Below, one piece after another: positions 1 through 7,929 of a stretch of 64,000 nucleotides of DNA. Under the pieces are notes generated by a model. That model was not told the origin of the DNA and made no database searches. It saw nothing but the letters and a program-made list of their open reading frames with translations. This stretch comes from Bradyrhizobium liaoningense. GTDB taxonomy: Bacteria; Pseudomonadota; Alphaproteobacteria; Rhizobiales; Xanthobacteraceae. The position numbers were made by a program, and so were the translations under genes. Position 1 is the first letter of the stretch. Every line of letters starts with the position of its first letter. Where the stretch lies: assembly GCF_018130785.1 (NCBI RefSeq), contig NZ_JAFCJT010000033.1, positions 1 through 64,000 on the forward strand. Direction: 5' to 3'.

Positions 1-60
1 AAAGTCCTCACCATCCTCAACGCCATGCTCAGGGACCAAAAACAATGGCAACCCGCTTGA
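1..60 (+). CDS. IS110-family transposase, C-terminal end only
   Basis: The first twenty codons of the window read in frame to a TGA at 58-60. They give a tail containing LTILNAMLRD and ending WQPA, which is the usual C-terminus of IS110-type transposases (DEDD-type recombinases with a C-terminal transposase_20 domain). The rest lies outside the window, so it cannot be said whether the gene is intact. No terminal inverted repeat is visible after the stop, which is normal for IS110. Identification rests on a short tail only. Confidence 0.6.
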   Translation, partial: KVLTILNAMLRDQKQWQPA

Positions 61-230
61 CGAAGAACACAGTCGCTGAGGTGCGAGCCATGCGGCGCAC
101 CGCGCCGCTTGGAAAGCCTCGAAGGATGAGCGGCCCCGATGCAGCCGGACCGGCGCCCTTCGAGGCTCGCCGAAGAGGCGAGCGCCTCAGGGTGACAGTG
201 ATTGCGCGGAGTTTGCTGCTACCAGATCGC

Positions 231-304
231 CATTGCGAGCGCAGCGAAGCAATCCAGACTGCCACCGCGGAAAGACTCTGGATTGCTTCGCTGCGCTCGC
301 GATG
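231..304. repeat. REP-like palindrome
   Basis: Two arms of about 28 bases (231-258 and 276-303) are inverted copies of each other around a 17-base loop; the core is GCGCAGCGAAGCAATCC. It lies just after the hslO stop codon and before the transposase remnant. This type of intergenic palindrome is common in Bradyrhizobium. It could also act as a terminator stem for hslO, but has no T tract. Confidence 0.75.
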
Positions 305-319
305 ACGGAGGAGAGACGC

Positions 320-1327
320 CTACGCGTCTTCCACGCCCGCCTCGTGCGGCGTGAACTGATACACCGACGAGCAGAACTCGCAGGTGACGACGACCTTGTC
401 GTCCTTGACCATCGCGGCACGATCGTCCGACGAAAAACTCTTCAGCATCGAGGCGACCGCGTCGCGCGAGCAGGAGCATTGCGCCTTGAGGTTCAACGGA
501 TTGAACACGCGGACGCCGCGCTCGTGGAAGAGACGATAGAGCAGCCGCTCGCCGGACAGTTCGGGGTCGATCAGCTCGACGTCCTCGACAGTCTCGATCA
601 GCGAACGCGCCTCGACCCAGGCATCGTCTTCGGCGACAGCATGCATCTCGGCGCCGTCGGGCGCATCGCCGGGATGCAGATCGGCCCGTCGCGCGCGCTC
701 GGGCGCCTTCGGCAGAAACTGCATCAGCATGCCGCCGGCGCGCCAGCGATGCTTGCCGCCGTCGCTCGAGCGCCACTCCTCGCCAACCGCGAGACGCACG
801 CGCGTCGGGATCTGCTCGGAGCGCAGGAAATATTCGTGGGCGGCATCTTCCAGGCTGCCGCCGTCGAGCGCGACCAGACCCTGGTAGCGGCTCATGTCGG
901 GACCCTGGTCGATGGTCATGGCGAGATGACCGTTACCGAGGAGCGCGCCGGAATCTTTTGTCTCGCCGAGGCGCTCGGCATCGTAGCGCGCATAGGCGCG
1001 CAGGCGATCCGGCGCCATGTAGTCGACGACCAGGAACGACACCGGACCGTCGGTCTGGGCCTGGAGGATGAAGCGGCCCTCGAACTTCAGCGCCGAGCCG
1101 AGCAGCGTCGTCAGCACGATGGCCTCGCCGAGCAGCTTGCCCACGGCAGCGGGGTAATCGTGCTTGGTCAGGATCTCGTCGAGCGCGGGACCGAGCCGCA
1201 CCAGGCGCCCGCGCACGTCGAGCGCATCGACCTCGTAAGGCAGCACGGCATCATCGATGGGAACCGCTGATGGTGCGCGAACCGGGCCTTCGGGCCCGGT
1301 ATTCATGTCAGGGGATTGGGAAACCAT
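320..1327 (-). CDS. hslO: Hsp33 redox-activated chaperone
   Basis: This 335-residue cytosolic holdase is activated by oxidative unfolding. The C-terminal zinc-binding redox switch is plain: CSC at residues 284-286 and CEFC at 316-319. Length is slightly above the family's usual ~290-330 because of an N-terminal extension and a C-terminal tail. The ATG at 1327 gives the extended N-terminus; a later start cannot be excluded. It follows argD-argF on the same strand after a 280-base gap filled with a palindromic repeat. An argD-argF-hslO order is, from general knowledge, common in Rhizobiales, so co-transcription is plausible. Confidence 0.95.
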   Translation of the reverse strand: MVSQSPDMNTGPEGPVRAPSAVPIDDAVLPYEVDALDVRGRLVRLGPALDEILTKHDYPAAVGKLLGEAIVLTTLLGSALKFEGRFILQAQTDGPVSFLVVDYMAPDRLRAYARYDAERLGETKDSGALLGNGHLAMTIDQGPDMSRYQGLVALDGGSLEDAAHEYFLRSEQIPTRVRLAVGEEWRSSDGGKHRWRAGGMLMQFLPKAPERARRADLHPGDAPDGAEMHAVAEDDAWVEARSLIETVEDVELIDPELSGERLLYRLFHERGVRVFNPLNLKAQCSCSRDAVASMLKSFSSDDRAAMVKDDKVVVTCEFCSSVYQFTPHEAGVEDA

Positions 1328-1413
1328 GGCGCTTTATCTGGGGTCGGAGAGTGGAAAATGGAAGGGGCGCAGTCTGGACGCAGGTTGAGCTGTACCAAGC
1401 TACTTCAAACTCG

Positions 1414-1573
1414 GTGTCGTCCCGGACGAACGCAAGCGCAGATCCGGGCCCCGTAGCCACAGGATTGTGTTTGGCGAAAACTGTCAGCCTCTACCTCCCT
1501 GCCACAAGAGAGATTCCGCGGTATTGGTCCCGGATCGGCGCTCCGCTTTGCTGCGCTTGTCCGGGACGACAGT
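1414..1573. repeat. REP-like inverted repeat between argF and hslO
   Basis: Left arm (1414-1451) and right arm (1526-1573) carry inverted copies of a GTCCCGGA / TCCGGGAC palindrome with a GCGCAAGC-type centre. It fills most of the 1328-1607 gap, where no gene is visible. Confidence 0.7.
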
Positions 1574-1607
1574 GGTGTGTGAGGCGGCCGCCGGGCCCCC
1601 AGCGGGC

Positions 1608-2531
1608 CTACTTCACCGCGTCGAAGCACCAGGCCAGGATGCCCTTCTGCGCATGCAGGCGGTTTTCGGCCTCGTCGAACACGACCGATTGCGGGCCGTC
1701 GATCACCTCGTCGGTGACCTCCTCGCCGCGGTGGGCGGGCAGGCAATGCATGAACAGCGCATCGGGCTTGGCCAGCGACATCAGCTTGGCATTGACCTGA
1801 TAGGGCTTGAGCACGTTGTGACGGTGCTCGCCCTCCTTGTCGCCCATCGACACCCAGGTGTCGGTAACGACGCAATCGGCGCCCTTCACAGCGGCCTCGG
1901 GATCGGTGCCGAGCACGATCGGCGCGTTCGTCGCCTTGATGAAGTCCCGCATCACCTTCTTCGGCGCGAGCTCGGGCGGCGTTGCGACATTGAGCTTGAA
2001 CTTGAAGCGCTCGGCGGCATGCGCCCAGGAGGCGAGAACGTTGTTGTCATCGCCGGTCCAGGCCACCGTCCTGCCCTCGATCGGGCCGCGATGCTCCTCA
2101 TAGGTCATGAGATCGGCCATCACCTGGCAGGGATGCGAACGCCGCGTCAGGCCGTTGATGACTGGCACCGTCGCATATTCCGCAAGCTCCAGCAGGGCCT
2201 CATGATTGAGGATGCGGATCATGATGGCGTCGACATAGCGCGACAGCACGCGCGCCGTGTCGGCGATGGTCTCGCCACGGCCGAGCTGCATCTCGGCGCC
2301 GGTCAGCATGATGGGCTCGCCGCCGAGCTGGCGCATGGCGATGTCGAACGAGACGCGGGTACGCGTGGACGGACGCTCGAAGATCATCGCCAGCGTCTTG
2401 CCTTCCAGCGGCTTCACCGGCTGCTGCGCTTTCTGCTTCGCCTTCATGGCGGAGGAGGCCGCGAGCATGCTCTTGAGCTCCGAGAGCGGGAGCTCGTTGA
2501 TATCCAGAAAGTGCTTCGGGGACTTGCTCAT
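1608..2531 (-). CDS. argF: Ornithine carbamoyltransferase
   Basis: It makes citrulline from ornithine and carbamoyl phosphate in arginine synthesis. At 307 residues it has full family length. The carbamoyl-phosphate loop STRTR is at 55-59, HPCQ at 133-136, the ornithine-binding DxxxSMG at 224-230 and HCLP at 262-265, all intact. Its ATG overlaps the argD stop by one base (TGATG), so it is translated together with argD as the second gene of that operon. Confidence 0.97.
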   Translation of the reverse strand: MSKSPKHFLDINELPLSELKSMLAASSAMKAKQKAQQPVKPLEGKTLAMIFERPSTRTRVSFDIAMRQLGGEPIMLTGAEMQLGRGETIADTARVLSRYVDAIMIRILNHEALLELAEYATVPVINGLTRRSHPCQVMADLMTYEEHRGPIEGRTVAWTGDDNNVLASWAHAAERFKFKLNVATPPELAPKKVMRDFIKATNAPIVLGTDPEAAVKGADCVVTDTWVSMGDKEGEHRHNVLKPYQVNAKLMSLAKPDALFMHCLPAHRGEEVTDEVIDGPQSVVFDEAENRLHAQKGILAWCFDAVK

Positions 2532-3739
2532 CAGCTTGCCGCCCGCTTGGTCTGACTGGACGAGATCGCGGCGCAGGCGCGCTCGAGCCGCCCGACGCTG
2601 TCCTCGATTTCGGCTTCGGTGACGATCAACGGCGGCAGGAAGCGCACGACATTGTCGCCGGCACCGACCGTGAGCAATTTTTCGTTGCGCAACGCCGCGC
2701 CGAGATCGCCTGATGGCACCACGGCCTTGATGCCGATCAGAAGGCCTTCGCCGCGCACTTCGCTGACGATTTCAGGATAGCGGTCGATCACGGACGCGAG
2801 CTTCTGCTTGAGCAGCAGCGACATCTTCTGCACGTGATCGAAGAAGCCGGGCTTGAGCATGACGTCGAGCACGGCGTTCGCAGCCGCAATCGCGAGTGGA
2901 TTGCCGCCGAAGGTCGAGCCGTGCGAGCCGGGCCCCATGCCAGCCGCCGCATCCGCGGTCGCCAGCACCGCGCCGATCGGGAAGCCGCCGCCGAGTGCCT
3001 TCGCCAGCGACATCACGTCAGGTGTGACGCCAGTGCGGCGATGCGCGAAGAGATCGCCGGTACGGCCCATGCCGGTCTGCACCTCGTCGAACGCGAGCAG
3101 CAAGCCCTTCTCGTCGCAGAGCTGGCGCAACGCCTTGAGGAAGCCGGGTGTCGCCGAGCGCACGCCGCCCTCGCCCTGGATCGGCTCGATCAGGATGCCG
3201 GCGGTCTGCGGACCGATCGCCTTCTTCACGGCTTCGATATCGCCGTGCGGGACTTGGTCGAAGCCGTCCATCGGCGGGCCGAACCCTTCGAGGTACTTTG
3301 CCGAACCGGTCGCAGCCAGCGTTGCCAGCGTGCGGCCGTGGAAGGCGCCTTCGAAGGTGATGATGCGATAACGTTCCGGATGCCCCTTCGAAAAGTGATG
3401 ATGGCGGACCAGCTTGATCACACCTTCCAGCGCTTCGGCGCCGGAATTGCAGAAGAACACGAAGTCCGCGAAGCTTTCGTTGCACAGACGCGCGGCAAGC
3501 TTCTCGCCGTCCGGGCTCTGGAACAGGTTCGACATGTGCCAGAGTTTGGTGGCCTGCTCCTGCAACGCCTTGACCAGCGCAGGATGAGCATGGCCGAGCG
3601 CATTCACCGCCACGCCCGAGGTGAAATCGAGATAACGCTCGCCATTGGTCGCGATCAGCCAGCAGCCTTCGCCGCGCTCGAAACCGAGGTCGGACCTGGC
3701 GAAAACGGGGAGCAAATGCGGCGCTGCGCTGTTAGTCAT
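2531..3739 (-). CDS. argD: Acetylornithine aminotransferase
   Basis: This PLP-dependent class-III aminotransferase of arginine (and possibly lysine) synthesis has 402 residues. Visible features are GAFHGRT at 131-137, the DEVQTG motif at 218-223 and the PLP lysine K247 in SLAKALGGG. The frame is open further upstream, but the start at 3739 matches the normal N-terminus (MTNSAAPHLLPVFAR). It is the promoter-proximal gene of argD-argF and ends in a one-base overlap with argF. Its leader contains a strong hairpin at 3815-3839. Confidence 0.96.
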   Translation of the reverse strand: MTNSAAPHLLPVFARSDLGFERGEGCWLIATNGERYLDFTSGVAVNALGHAHPALVKALQEQATKLWHMSNLFQSPDGEKLAARLCNESFADFVFFCNSGAEALEGVIKLVRHHHFSKGHPERYRIITFEGAFHGRTLATLAATGSAKYLEGFGPPMDGFDQVPHGDIEAVKKAIGPQTAGILIEPIQGEGGVRSATPGFLKALRQLCDEKGLLLAFDEVQTGMGRTGDLFAHRRTGVTPDVMSLAKALGGGFPIGAVLATADAAAGMGPGSHGSTFGGNPLAIAAANAVLDVMLKPGFFDHVQKMSLLLKQKLASVIDRYPEIVSEVRGEGLLIGIKAVVPSGDLGAALRNEKLLTVGAGDNVVRFLPPLIVTEAEIEDSVGRLERACAAISSSQTKRAAS

Positions 3740-3814
3740 GACGATCACTTGAATGTTGCGGACGGTGTGAGCGTGCATTGCGCAACGCACCATCAACCGG
3801 CCCGGAAAACGAAA

Positions 3815-3839
3815 CGTGCCGCCTTTTAAGGGCGGCACG
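3815..3839. promoter_or_regulatory. Hairpin in the argD leader
   Basis: CGTGCCGCC at 3815-3823 and GGCGGCACG at 3831-3839 form a perfect 9-bp GC-rich stem around a 7-base loop, about 80-100 bases upstream of the argD start. On the minus strand the bases after the stem are not a T run, so a simple terminator is not indicated. Leader structure or protein-binding palindrome are both possible. Confidence 0.5.
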
Positions 3840-3902
3840 CACGACTATCTTATGCCTGGTGAAACCGGTGTCAATGCCGCCCGGAAAGCCTCGCGAAACG
3901 CA

Positions 3903-4115
3903 GAATCCGTAGTCTTGCGGTGGCGATTTTGCGTATTTCCGCCACGGAACATGTGGAAGCGAGTCGGCGGACTCTTGCGCGTGAGTCACGCCATATTGTA
4001 GCGTTTGGCTTGTCAGATACGACATCTCGTGCAGCAGTTCTGATCCTCTAAGTCCTCATGTACCGGCGTAAGCGTTCGGGCGCATCTGGCGCGCCCGGCG
4101 AGCCTTAAGGGATTC
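3903..4115. promoter_or_regulatory. Cluster of five GANTC (CcrM) sites upstream of gcrA
   Basis: GANTC occurs at 3903-3907 (GAATC), 3961-3965 (GAGTC), 3970-3974 (GACTC), 3983-3987 (GAGTC) and 4111-4115 (GATTC). A random 213-base stretch would hold about one. GANTC is the target of the cell-cycle methylase CcrM, and GcrA acts at methylated GANTC promoters in Caulobacter, so methylation-linked (auto)regulation is an inference. Confidence 0.6.
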
Positions 4116-4195
4116 TGGCGGCACGGGTTTTTCGAAGCTTAGGCATTCGCCGTGCGGCCGCCAGGATGGCAGGCGCCGGCGAAGGAAAGGGTGCA

Positions 4196-4708
4196 ATGAC
4201 CGTTTTGACCTGGTCGGATGATCGCGTCGAGCAGCTGAAAAAGCTCTGGGAGGCCGGACTTTCGGCCAGCCAGATCGCCGCTGAACTCGGCAATGTGACC
4301 CGCAATGCCGTGATCGGCAAAGTGCACCGGCTCGGCCTGTCGGGCCGCGCCAAGAGCCCTTCATCGGCAGCGCCGCGGCCGCGCAAGGCGCGCCCCGCCC
4401 AGCACATGATGCGGGTGACCCGCCCGATCGCACGCGGCAACACCGCGCTGGCGCAAGCCTTCGAAGTCGAGGTCGAGGCCGAACCGGTCACCTACGACAA
4501 CGTCGTGCCGATGAGCCAGCGGCTATCGCTGCTGGAGCTGAACGAGGCCACCTGCCACTGGCCGGTCGGCGATCCCTCGAGCCCGGATTTCTTCTTCTGC
4601 GGCGGCAAGGCGCTTTCCGGCCTGCCCTACTGCGCCCAGCACTCGCGCGTGGCGTATCAGCCCGCGGCGGATCGCCGGCGTGCACCGGCGAAGCCGGGTC
4701 CGCGCTGA
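4196..4708 (+). CDS. gcrA: Cell-cycle regulator GcrA
   Basis: GcrA is a sigma70-associated transcription factor that activates cell-cycle genes with methylated promoters in alphaproteobacteria. The 170-residue protein starts with the diagnostic helix-turn-helix (TWSDDRVEQLKKLW, then ASQIAAELG and RNAVIGKVHRLGLSGR) within the first 55 residues. A basic/alanine-proline linker follows, then the conserved C-terminal domain with CHWPVGDP and a GLPYCAQH cysteine-histidine pair. The ATG at 4196 has GGAAAGG a few bases upstream. An in-frame upstream ATG at 4166 adds ten unlikely residues. Confidence 0.95.
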   Translation: MTVLTWSDDRVEQLKKLWEAGLSASQIAAELGNVTRNAVIGKVHRLGLSGRAKSPSSAAPRPRKARPAQHMMRVTRPIARGNTALAQAFEVEVEAEPVTYDNVVPMSQRLSLLELNEATCHWPVGDPSSPDFFFCGGKALSGLPYCAQHSRVAYQPAADRRRAPAKPGPR

Positions 4709-4760
4709 GCACAGCTCCAGACAACCTTGTCCCGGCACAGGGCCGGGACGATCGAGCAAG

Positions 4761-4790
4761 AAAAAAGCGCGCCACCCGGCGCGCTTTTTG
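4761..4790. terminator. Bidirectional intrinsic terminator, gcrA / phoB
   Basis: An A run, GCGCGCC, the loop ACCC, GGCGCGC and a T run form a 7-bp GC stem flanked by A6 and T5. It works as a rho-independent terminator for gcrA on the plus strand and for phoB on the minus strand. A small second palindrome (CCCGGCACAGGGCCGGG) precedes it near 4731. Confidence 0.85.
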
Positions 4791-4811
4791 TTTGCCGGCT
4801 TGCAGCGGACC

Positions 4812-5519
4812 TTACGCCTGCTCCGCCTTCGCGAAGCGATCGTCCAGCGCGTAGCCCGCGCCGCGGACGGTGCGGATCGGGTCCTGCTCGCGGCCGAGAT
4901 TGAGCAGCTTGCGCAGGCGGCCGATATGGACGTCGACGGTGCGCTCGTCGATGTAGATGTCACGGCCCCAGACGCTGTCGAGCAACTGCTCGCGCGAGAA
5001 CACGCGGCCGGGATGCTCCAGGAAGAACTCCAGCAGGCGATATTCGGTTGGGCCGAGATCGATCGGCCGGCCCGAGCGCGCCACGCGGCGCTTGTCGCGG
5101 TCGAGCTCTATGTCGCCATAGGCGAGCACGGTGGCGAGCCGCTCCGGGCTGGCGCGCCTGAGCAGGCCCTTCACGCGTGCCAGCAGCTCCGGCACCGAGA
5201 ACGGCTTGACGATGTAGTCGTCGGCGCCGGTCGCAAGACCCCGCACCCGCTCGCTCTCCTCGCCGCGCGCGGTGAGCATGATGATCGGGAGCTGCTTGGT
5301 CTCGGGCCGGGTGCGCAGCCGCCGGCACAGCTCGATGCCGGAGAGGCCCGGCAGCATCCAGTCGAGCACGATCAAATCGGGTATGTGCTCCTTGAGGCGG
5401 GTGTCGGCGTCGTCGCCGCGCATCACCGTCTCGACGTCATAGCCGTCGCCTTCGAGGTTGTAGCGGAGAAGCTCGGTGAGAGCTTCCTCGTCCTCAACCA
5501 CCATAATGCGTGCGCCCAT
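4812..5519 (-). CDS. phoB: Phosphate response regulator PhoB
   Basis: This OmpR-family DNA-binding response regulator for phosphate starvation has 235 residues. The receiver domain has the acidic pocket E9-D10-E11, phospho-acceptor D53, T83 and K105. The winged-helix C-terminal domain (about 135-230) includes the RTVDVHIGRLRKLL recognition helix. Start 5519 (MGARIMVVEDE) gives the family's standard N-terminus and leaves 14 bases after phoU. It is the last gene of pstSCAB-phoU-phoB, and its partner kinase PhoR is upstream of the operon. Confidence 0.97.
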   Translation of the reverse strand: MGARIMVVEDEEALTELLRYNLEGDGYDVETVMRGDDADTRLKEHIPDLIVLDWMLPGLSGIELCRRLRTRPETKQLPIIMLTARGEESERVRGLATGADDYIVKPFSVPELLARVKGLLRRASPERLATVLAYGDIELDRDKRRVARSGRPIDLGPTEYRLLEFFLEHPGRVFSREQLLDSVWGRDIYIDERTVDVHIGRLRKLLNLGREQDPIRTVRGAGYALDDRFAKAEQA

Positions 5520-5533
5520 GGTGTCGTCGCTCC

Positions 5534-6250
5534 TTAAGTGTTCGGGACCGTCGTGGCGAAGGTCGTCATGTCGCCCTTCGGCCGCTTGTCGGTGATCGCC
5601 TGGCCCTCGATCATGTAGAACACGGTCTCGGCGATGTTGGTGGCGTGGTCGCCGATGCGCTCGATGTTCTTGGCGCAGAACATCAGGTGGATGCAGAACG
5701 AGATGTTGCGCGGGTCCTCCATCATGTAGGTGAGGAGCTCGCGAAACAGCGAGGTGCAGATGGCGTCCACTTCCTCGTCGCCCTTCCACACCGCCATCGC
5801 CGCCGGCAGGTCGTGCGCGGCATAGGCGTCCAGCACCGACTTGACCTGCTGCTGCACGAGGTCGGTCATGTGCTCCAGGCCGCGGAACAGCTTGAGCGGA
5901 TGGAAATCGGTCTCCAGCGCCGCGACGCGCTTGCCCATGTTCTTGGCGAGGTCGCCGATGCGCTCGAGATCGGTCGCGACGCGCATGGCGCCGACGATCT
6001 CGCGCAGATCGACAGCCATCGGCTGGCGGCGCGCGATGGTGAGTACGGCGCGCTCCTCGATCTTCTTCTGGAGCGCGTCGAGCTCGGCGTCGATGGCGAC
6101 GACGCGCTGACCGAGCGCGACGTCGCGGCGGATCAGCGCGTCGACGGAATCGACGATCATGCGCTCGGCGATCCCGCCCATCTCGGCGACCAAGCGGGTG
6201 AGCTCCTGGAGGTCGGTGTCGAAGGCCTTTGCGGTATGTTCAGAACCCAT
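5534..6250 (-). CDS. phoU: Phosphate-transport regulator PhoU
   Basis: This 238-residue cytosolic PhoU has two three-helix-bundle repeats. Each carries the family metal-binding signature (ERIGDLAKN in the first repeat, ERIGDHATNIAE in the second). It signals between the Pst transporter and PhoR and prevents runaway phosphate uptake. It sits between pstB (11-base gap) and phoB (14-base gap) in one transcription unit. Confidence 0.97.
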   Translation of the reverse strand: MGSEHTAKAFDTDLQELTRLVAEMGGIAERMIVDSVDALIRRDVALGQRVVAIDAELDALQKKIEERAVLTIARRQPMAVDLREIVGAMRVATDLERIGDLAKNMGKRVAALETDFHPLKLFRGLEHMTDLVQQQVKSVLDAYAAHDLPAAMAVWKGDEEVDAICTSLFRELLTYMMEDPRNISFCIHLMFCAKNIERIGDHATNIAETVFYMIEGQAITDKRPKGDMTTFATTVPNT

Positions 6251-6261
6251 GTTCCGTCTCC

Positions 6262-7083
6262 TCAGCCGAACCGACCGGTGATGTAATCCTGCGTGCGCCG
6301 GTCGGTCGGCGACGTGAAGATCTTGCTGGTGTCGTCGAACTCGATCAGCTCGCCGAGATACATGAAGGCGGTCTTGTCGGAGACGCGCGCCGCCTGCTGC
6401 ATGTTGTGGGTGACGATCGCGATCGTGTAGTTCTCGGACAGCTCCTGGATCAGCTCCTCGACCTTGGCGGTCGAGATCGGGTCGAGCGCCGAGCAGGGCT
6501 CGTCGAACAGGATCACCTCGGGCCGCACCGCGACCGTGCGGGCGATGCAGAGGCGCTGCTGCTGGCCGCCGGAGAGCGATAGGCCGGAGGCGTTGAGCTT
6601 GTCCTTGACCTCGTTCCACAGCGCGCCGCCGCGCAGCGCCTTCTCGACGCGGTCGTCCATCTCGGACTTCGAGATCTTCTCGTAGAGACGGATGCCGAAG
6701 GCGATGTTCTCGTAGATCGTCATCGGGAACGGCGTCGGCTTCTGGAACACCATGCCGACGCGGGCGCGCAGCAGGTTGAGGTCCAGCTTGGGGTCGAGGA
6801 TGTTGGTCTGGTCGAGCATGAGCTGACCGGTGACGCGCTGGCCCGGATAGAGGTCGTACATCCGGTTGAAGATGCGCAGCAGGGTGGACTTGCCGCAGCC
6901 CGACGGGCCGATGAACGCCGTGACGCGGTTGGTGCCGAGAGCCAGATTGATGTTCTTTAGCGCGTGGTGCTCGCCATAATAGAAGTTCAGGTTGCGCACC
7001 GTCACCTTGGCCGGGGCCTCGGGCAACATCGGCGCCTGCGGCAAACCACCAGCCGCGCTCATCGATACGGAAAGCTCACTCAT
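6262..7083 (-). CDS. pstB: Phosphate ABC transporter ATPase PstB
   Basis: This is the ATPase of the high-affinity phosphate importer. The 273-residue protein has Walker A GPSGCGKS (59-66), the ABC signature SGGQQQR (171-177) and Walker B ILFDEP (191-196). The N-terminal 25 residues are an extension with no motif. The ATG at 7083 overlaps the pstA stop by four bases, indicating translational coupling. Confidence 0.98.
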   Translation of the reverse strand: MSELSVSMSAAGGLPQAPMLPEAPAKVTVRNLNFYYGEHHALKNINLALGTNRVTAFIGPSGCGKSTLLRIFNRMYDLYPGQRVTGQLMLDQTNILDPKLDLNLLRARVGMVFQKPTPFPMTIYENIAFGIRLYEKISKSEMDDRVEKALRGGALWNEVKDKLNASGLSLSGGQQQRLCIARTVAVRPEVILFDEPCSALDPISTAKVEELIQELSENYTIAIVTHNMQQAARVSDKTAFMYLGELIEFDDTSKIFTSPTDRRTQDYITGRFG

Positions 7084-7925
7084 TTTGCGGTCCTCTCGGC
7101 GCCAAGGATGCGCGCGCCAATGTTCAGGGCAAGCACGGTAATCGTGATCAGCAGCGCGCCGCTCCAGGCGAGCTGCTTCCAATAGGCGTAGGGGCTCTGG
7201 ACGAAGTTGTTGATGGTGACCGGCAGGTTCGCCATCGTCTTGTTCAGGCCGAGGCTGAAGAACTGGTTCGACAGCGCAGTGAAGAGCAGCGGCGCGGTCT
7301 CGCCGGCGACGCGGGCGGTCGCGAGCAGCACGCCGGTGATGAGGCCGGAACGCGCGGCACGATAAGCGATGCGCTTGATCACCAGCGAGCGCGGCAGGCC
7401 GAGGGCGGAGGCCGCCTCACGCAGCGCGTTCGGCACCAGCAGCAACATGTCCTCGGTCGTGCGCAGCACCACCGGGATGACGATGACCGCGAGTGCGAGC
7501 GCGCCTGCGATCGCCGAGAAGCCGCGCATCGGCACCACCACCGCGCCATAGATGAACAGGCCGATGATGATCGAGGGCGCCGACAAGAGGATGTCGTTGA
7601 TGAAGCGGATCACCGAGGTCAGGCGATCGTTGCGGCCGTACTCGGCAAGATAGGTGCCGGCAAACAGGCCGAGCGGCGCGCCGATGCCGACGCCGAGCAC
7701 GGTCATGATGATCGAACCGACGATGGCGTTGCGCAGGCCGCCTTCGGTCGAGCCCGGAGGCGGAGTGTCCGCGACAAAGATCTCCAGGTTCAGACCGGCG
7801 ATGCCGTTGTAGAGCAGCGTGAGCAGGATCAGCGCAAGCCAGGTGACGCCGAAGGCGGCGGCGGCCATGCAAAGTCCGCGAACGATGATGTCCTTGCGGC
7901 GGCGGCGTGAATAGATCGGGTTCAT
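7080..7925 (-). CDS. pstA: Phosphate ABC transporter permease PstA
   Basis: This 281-residue inner-membrane permease has about six predicted membrane segments. The binding-protein-dependent transport loop (EAASALGLPRSLVIKRI) contacts PstB. It follows pstC with a 4-base gap and overlaps pstB by four bases. Confidence 0.97.
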   Translation of the reverse strand: MNPIYSRRRRKDIIVRGLCMAAAAFGVTWLALILLTLLYNGIAGLNLEIFVADTPPPGSTEGGLRNAIVGSIIMTVLGVGIGAPLGLFAGTYLAEYGRNDRLTSVIRFINDILLSAPSIIIGLFIYGAVVVPMRGFSAIAGALALAVIVIPVVLRTTEDMLLLVPNALREAASALGLPRSLVIKRIAYRAARSGLITGVLLATARVAGETAPLLFTALSNQFFSLGLNKTMANLPVTINNFVQSPYAYWKQLAWSGALLITITVLALNIGARILGAERTAK

Positions 7926-7929
7926 GGCA

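Larger units (their letters stand above)
3740..4195. other. Divergent intergenic region argD / gcrA
   Basis: This 456-base gap must hold the promoters of the leftward argD operon and rightward gcrA. It contains the hairpin at 3815-3839 and five GANTC sites (3903, 3961, 3970, 3983, 4111). A short open frame on the minus strand (3732-4025) has no recognisable protein features, and I see no gene here. Confidence 0.8.

Noticed and set aside
3732..4025. 97-codon frame between argD and gcrA
   Set aside because: No ribosome site, no motif, and it covers the expected argD promoter and leader hairpin.
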